From: Garcia nutans
Lineage: Eukaryota; Streptophyta; Magnoliopsida; Malpighiales; Euphorbiaceae
Direction: 5' to 3'
DNA: 64,000 bases
NCBI GenBank assembly: GCA_947685225.1
Contig: CANTUV010000004.1
Coordinates: 13,795,001 to 13,859,000 of the forward strand
Shown here: positions 60,235 to 64,000 of the stretch, piece after piece
How the letters are laid out: the number at the start of each line of letters is the position of its first letter
Position numbering within the stretch: the stretch's first letter is position 1
The notes under the pieces: generated by a model
What the model was told of the DNA's origin: nothing
Seen by the model: only the letters and a program-made list of their open reading frames with translations
The model's database searches: none
Program-made: the position numbers and the translations under genes

Positions 60235-61359
60235 AGAAGAAAGAAAAGTCAAATAAGGCAGAAAGATGATTGGTGGAGAGGTAATTAAATTAATTAATAT
60301 ATAATATTATATATATATAAAGATAAGGATGGGTATTTAAAAGAAGTATTTCTTCTTCTTCTTCTCCATTTTTGAATGTGAGCTTTGAAAAGGAGTGTGG
60401 AGAGCATAATTTTCTTCTATATATCTAATTCATAAGAGATTTTAAGAGGATTTAAGAAGGTTTTGAAGATTTATTGAGGAAATCAAGTAATTCTTCCAAA
60501 GCTTGTTGTTTTTAAATTTTAAGATTATGTTTTGAATGTTTAGAGAGAGAAGGAAATTTAATTGCCAGAATAAATGTTAAAGAAGTTTAAATGATGAGTA
60601 TATGATGATTTAGTGATTAAATAGTTGAATTGGATATAATTAGTGAATTTAGGGTTATGAATGAATATGCATAAATTAGGGTTTTGGTATGGATATATAT
60701 AATTATTGTTATAGAATACTTTAATGTTGTTTAAGTATATTTGTTGTGATTTTATGGTTAGGAAATGGATAAGAGTAGATTTGGTTGAAGTTAGAGTTTA
60801 TGGATATATTATATATAATAAGGGCTTTTAATATGGATGATGGTAATTGTTGTAATGACATTAATTGACGTTAAGTTAATGTAAATAATATTATTTTAAA
60901 ATTGAAAAATGTAATATGGATAATTTTTAGTGAAGTTCATGTTAATGGTTGCATTTGAATTTTTGAATGAGGTTTCCATAGTTGTGTAAATGAATTGTTT
61001 TAGTGTTATATTAGTATATAAGTAATGTTTCTAAGGTTAAATGTTGAAAATGAGATTGGTAAGATTAAGTTTAAATAAAGTAGTGAATGGTGGAATTAGA
61101 GTATTAATGAGGTTTTGAAGAGAATTGAGTAAATAATGGTAATTTAATAATCAATGAGCATGTAAGTGATTTTAAATGAGTAATATTGTTTATTATTGAA
61201 TTATGCATATATATATGTTAAAGTGATAAAAGAAGTGGAATTGAGAGTTTGGTCTGGGAAACGGAAAAGAGGTTAGTACATATATTTATTTTGTTGAATT
61301 TTTGTTAATGTGAATTGACATGTATGTAATGTAAGTATATAGGATATAAGGGTGTCACA
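59735..61359 (+). mobile_element. LTR D1 of non-coding element D (5' LTR)
   Basis: 1625 bp from TGTCATATCC to GGTGTCACA, related at its ends to LTR A. It holds TA-rich runs, a compound microsatellite, and a TTCTTCTTCTTCTCC stretch near 60350 like those in other LTRs here. It is followed after 7 nt by a decayed Met-type primer site (61367-61378). Confidence 0.82.
60121..60232. repeat. Compound (GAT)n(AAT)n microsatellite, D1
   Basis: The D2 counterpart is at about 63774-63866. The two copies differ in unit numbers and in an AGATGAT interruption. Confidence 0.92.
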
Positions 61360-63380
61360 CTTATTTTAGTTTCATAGTCTAGGTTTGAGATTCTTGACCT
61401 AGGTAAGTTTTGAAAATGATAAAGGAGAATTTTAAAACAGTTATTTGAGTTTTAATACATGCATATGCATTAGCACCTGTGTTGGTCTATGATGTGGCAA
61501 AGTTCATTCGATGTAATGAATATAAGTTGAGGTAGCGTCTGGGATGCGTAGATCAGAGTGGTGCAGCGAAAGCATCATTTTAGTGATTCTAAATTAAGGA
61601 CCTTTAAAGATTTCACTTAAAAAAATATTAGTTAAAAATTAAATTAGGATTTATTATTGATTCAATTGATGAATAAGTGAAATTAAGGAAAATAATCTAG
61701 GAAATGAAATAAAAAGCATAAAGGATGAGTAGTATAGTTGCTAGAAATTCTATATATATGCAGTAAAGTGATTTTGTCTGAATTTTTAGACTAATCTAGA
61801 GATATTATATGAGCTTGAAATTTTAATAGAATGTTTGTTCATGTGTTAAAATATAATGTAGGAAATTGCATAATTTATAAAGATTAATTACTATTTAAGA
61901 AAATAGAAGAACATAGATTGTTGGAGTAGTTCCAACAACTCAGAATTTATAGAAGTTGAGAAACATATTTAAAAACCATAGCAAACCACTCCAGAAGAAA
62001 TTTTATATAAGATATCATATGTATTCCTAGAACATATGGTTAAAATTTCATAAATCTTTATTAAGGTTGGTACCTGAAAAAAATGGATAACCAGGTGCTG
62101 CCAGAGAAATTATTAAAGAGACAGATTCTGTGGGTTGGGAAGATTTAATTTCTAAATATAGTAAATCAGCTTGGAAAAATCTAAAAATATAAATATAAGT
62201 CCATATATGTGTCAAGTGAATATGGTTAAAATTTCACAATCTTTTGTGAAGAATTGTTGAGGAATTAGAAATGAAAATTAAGATTTACATGAAAGTGAGA
62301 AAATCATGCAGATTTGTGTAAGTGAGTAATAAATTAATTTCATGTGACAAATGAATGAAGGAAATTATAAAAATTATATGGATGGGTAGAGTTATGAAGA
62401 AGGAAAATCAGTTTTCAATTATTTGGTGCAAAGAATTTATAATTAAAATTAAATATAGAGCTGGTATATGACAATAACTTGTTTGTTATGGTAGTATATT
62501 AAGGATTTATTAATATGATGCATAGTATTGATTAAGTCAAGATTGACTAGGAGTAAGTAAGAATTTAAATTTTGTTCCTTATATTGAGCAATTAAAATAT
62601 TAATCTATATAAATTGATTACTAAGTTAAAGCGAGTTGAGGTTATGTATACAACCATATTCAATTGCACGATTGAGATGTGTTCATTGACGTGCTATGTG
62701 AAAATGAATATTATAAGAGAAGGTAATAAATGTATTTTTGGAATATTTAAGGTGGATGTAAAAATTTAATAATGGATATAAGATGATTGTATAATAAATG
62801 AATTTTTTAAATTTTTTTCATGAATGGTAGTTGATTGACTAATCAAGACATGATCTAATTAATTTAAGTGGATGAAATAAATTAAAACATGAGTAGATTG
62901 TGGGAGTATTTGTAATTGAAATTAGATGATTTTTAAATATAGCAATGAGATCAATTCATCGGAGGAGTTTGAAAGTAGGATTTTTATAAAGAGAAATTGA
63001 CATTTATATGTAAAAAAAAATTGCATAGATGGAATTAAAGAATTTGGTAGTTAATGATAGAAATGATCTAAAATGCATAGATGTATTGTTATATTGAACA
63101 ACTGAGTTTGTGGTTAGAATTCTGAGTTAATATGTACATTGGATAAAAATAAGTGGAGTATTTATATTTCTTAATGATCTTTATGATGGACATTATAAAC
63201 ATAATTAAGAGTATTTGTAAGGTTGAGAGTAAAAGATTATATGGTTAGTAATGATGATCAATGGTGACAATTATTTGGAAGTTAATTATATAGGAAGTGG
63301 AGATTGGTGATTAATTTTAGTGAAGTTTGAGTACTTTAGTAACTAATTTTGAGAATAAAATTATTTAAGGGGGAGAGAAT
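61360..63380 (+). mobile_element. Non-coding internal region of element D
   Basis: About 2.0 kb with no useful frame. The first 150 bp keep the primer-site region, the ATGCATATGCAT palindrome (61459-61470) and TTGGTCTATGATGTGGCA, homologous to the same place in B and C. At the end, AATTTTG-AGAA-TAAAATT (63345-63362) and the polypurine run AAGGGGGAGAGAA (63367-63379) match the A, B and C layout. Confidence 0.8.
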
Positions 63381-63771
63381 TATCATATCCATGATTTTTG
63401 AAAAATTAAATAAGTATTTAGAGGTATAGGTATTGTATAAGCCTAATAAATACCTAGTGTATACCTAGTATATACATATTATATATTAATTATATATGTT
63501 GAATATATATATATATTAAATTCATAATATACATATATATAATATATACATATAAGGAATACTTGATGTGTATATATGATACATATTATATAAGCATATG
63601 GGTAGTAATATACATCAAATACACATTACTTATACATAGTATATGCATTACATAAACATGTACATAAAGATATATGTAATATATAAGTAACATTTATGAG
63701 ACATATATATATATATACACACATAAAAAATACATTACATATATGTGAGGTATAATTTGATGTTGGAAAAG

Positions 63772-63870
<99 letters not shown>

Positions 63871-64000
63871 GAAGAAAGAAAAGTTAACTAAGGAAGAAAG
63901 ATGATTGGTGGAGAGGTAATTACATTAATTAATATATAATACTTTACATATAAAGATAAGGATGGGAATTTAAAAGAAGTATTTCTTCTTCTTCTATTCC
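63381..64000 (+). mobile_element. LTR D2 of element D (3' LTR, cut by window end)
   Basis: Starts TATCATATCC (TG changed to TA) and matches the first 620 bp of D1 with many substitutions and indels. Element D is therefore much older than A, B or C. Confidence 0.82.

Noticed and set aside
1..64000. Host protein-coding gene, rRNA, or CRISPR-like array
   Set aside because: Every long frame belongs to a retrotransposon or a repeat. The regularly repeated units are LTRs, minisatellites or microsatellites without CRISPR spacing.

Overview
The window looks like nuclear heterochromatin of a flowering plant, probably a eudicot. It is AT-rich and made almost entirely of nested LTR retrotransposons. 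Support comes from a chromovirus-type Ty3/gypsy polyprotein (Tekay/Del-like), a Tat/Ogre-type primer-binding site, a CRM/Galadriel-like gag and reverse transcriptase relic, a decayed Ty1/copia pol, and several large LTR elements with no coding capacity. I found no host gene, rRNA, tRNA or CRISPR. All percentages and difference counts below were made by eye.

Layout. 1-5146: a plus-strand Tat-like internal fragment split by a 2.9-kb solo LTR (230-3150, duplication TGCTT). 5147-17294: Tekay-like element A, arranged as partial pol, LTR, gag-pol, LTR; its left end is missing. 17295-41450: a second Tat-like element on the minus strand, with decayed gag, an Arg-type primer site and a 2.2-kb LTR. That LTR is split by a 17-kb array B (23522-40528, duplication AAGAA) of three 3244-bp LTRs and two non-coding internal regions. 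41451-53608: a broken plus-strand Ty1/copia, split by non-coding element C (42364-51142, duplication GTCCA). 53609-54498: an LTR remnant. 54499-59734: element E, with LTR, Met-type primer site, broken gag and the start of RT, cut by non-coding element D (59735 to beyond the window).

How the parts relate. B, C and D encode no recognisable protein. They share with A the Met-type primer site (decayed in D), a 7-nt spacer, the polypurine tract and an inverted repeat just before it; B and C also share several LTR blocks with A. The natural reading is that B, C and D are non-autonomous partners mobilised by A-like Tekay proteins, so what they conserve should be RNA or DNA signals. Several such signals look like hairpins with paired or wobble-preserving changes between families. 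These are the most interesting part of the window.

History. LTRs within A and within B differ by about 0.2-0.3% (young), those of C by about 0.7%, and those of D by much more. The middle LTR of array B is a mosaic of the outer two, the footprint expected of a recent unequal crossover.
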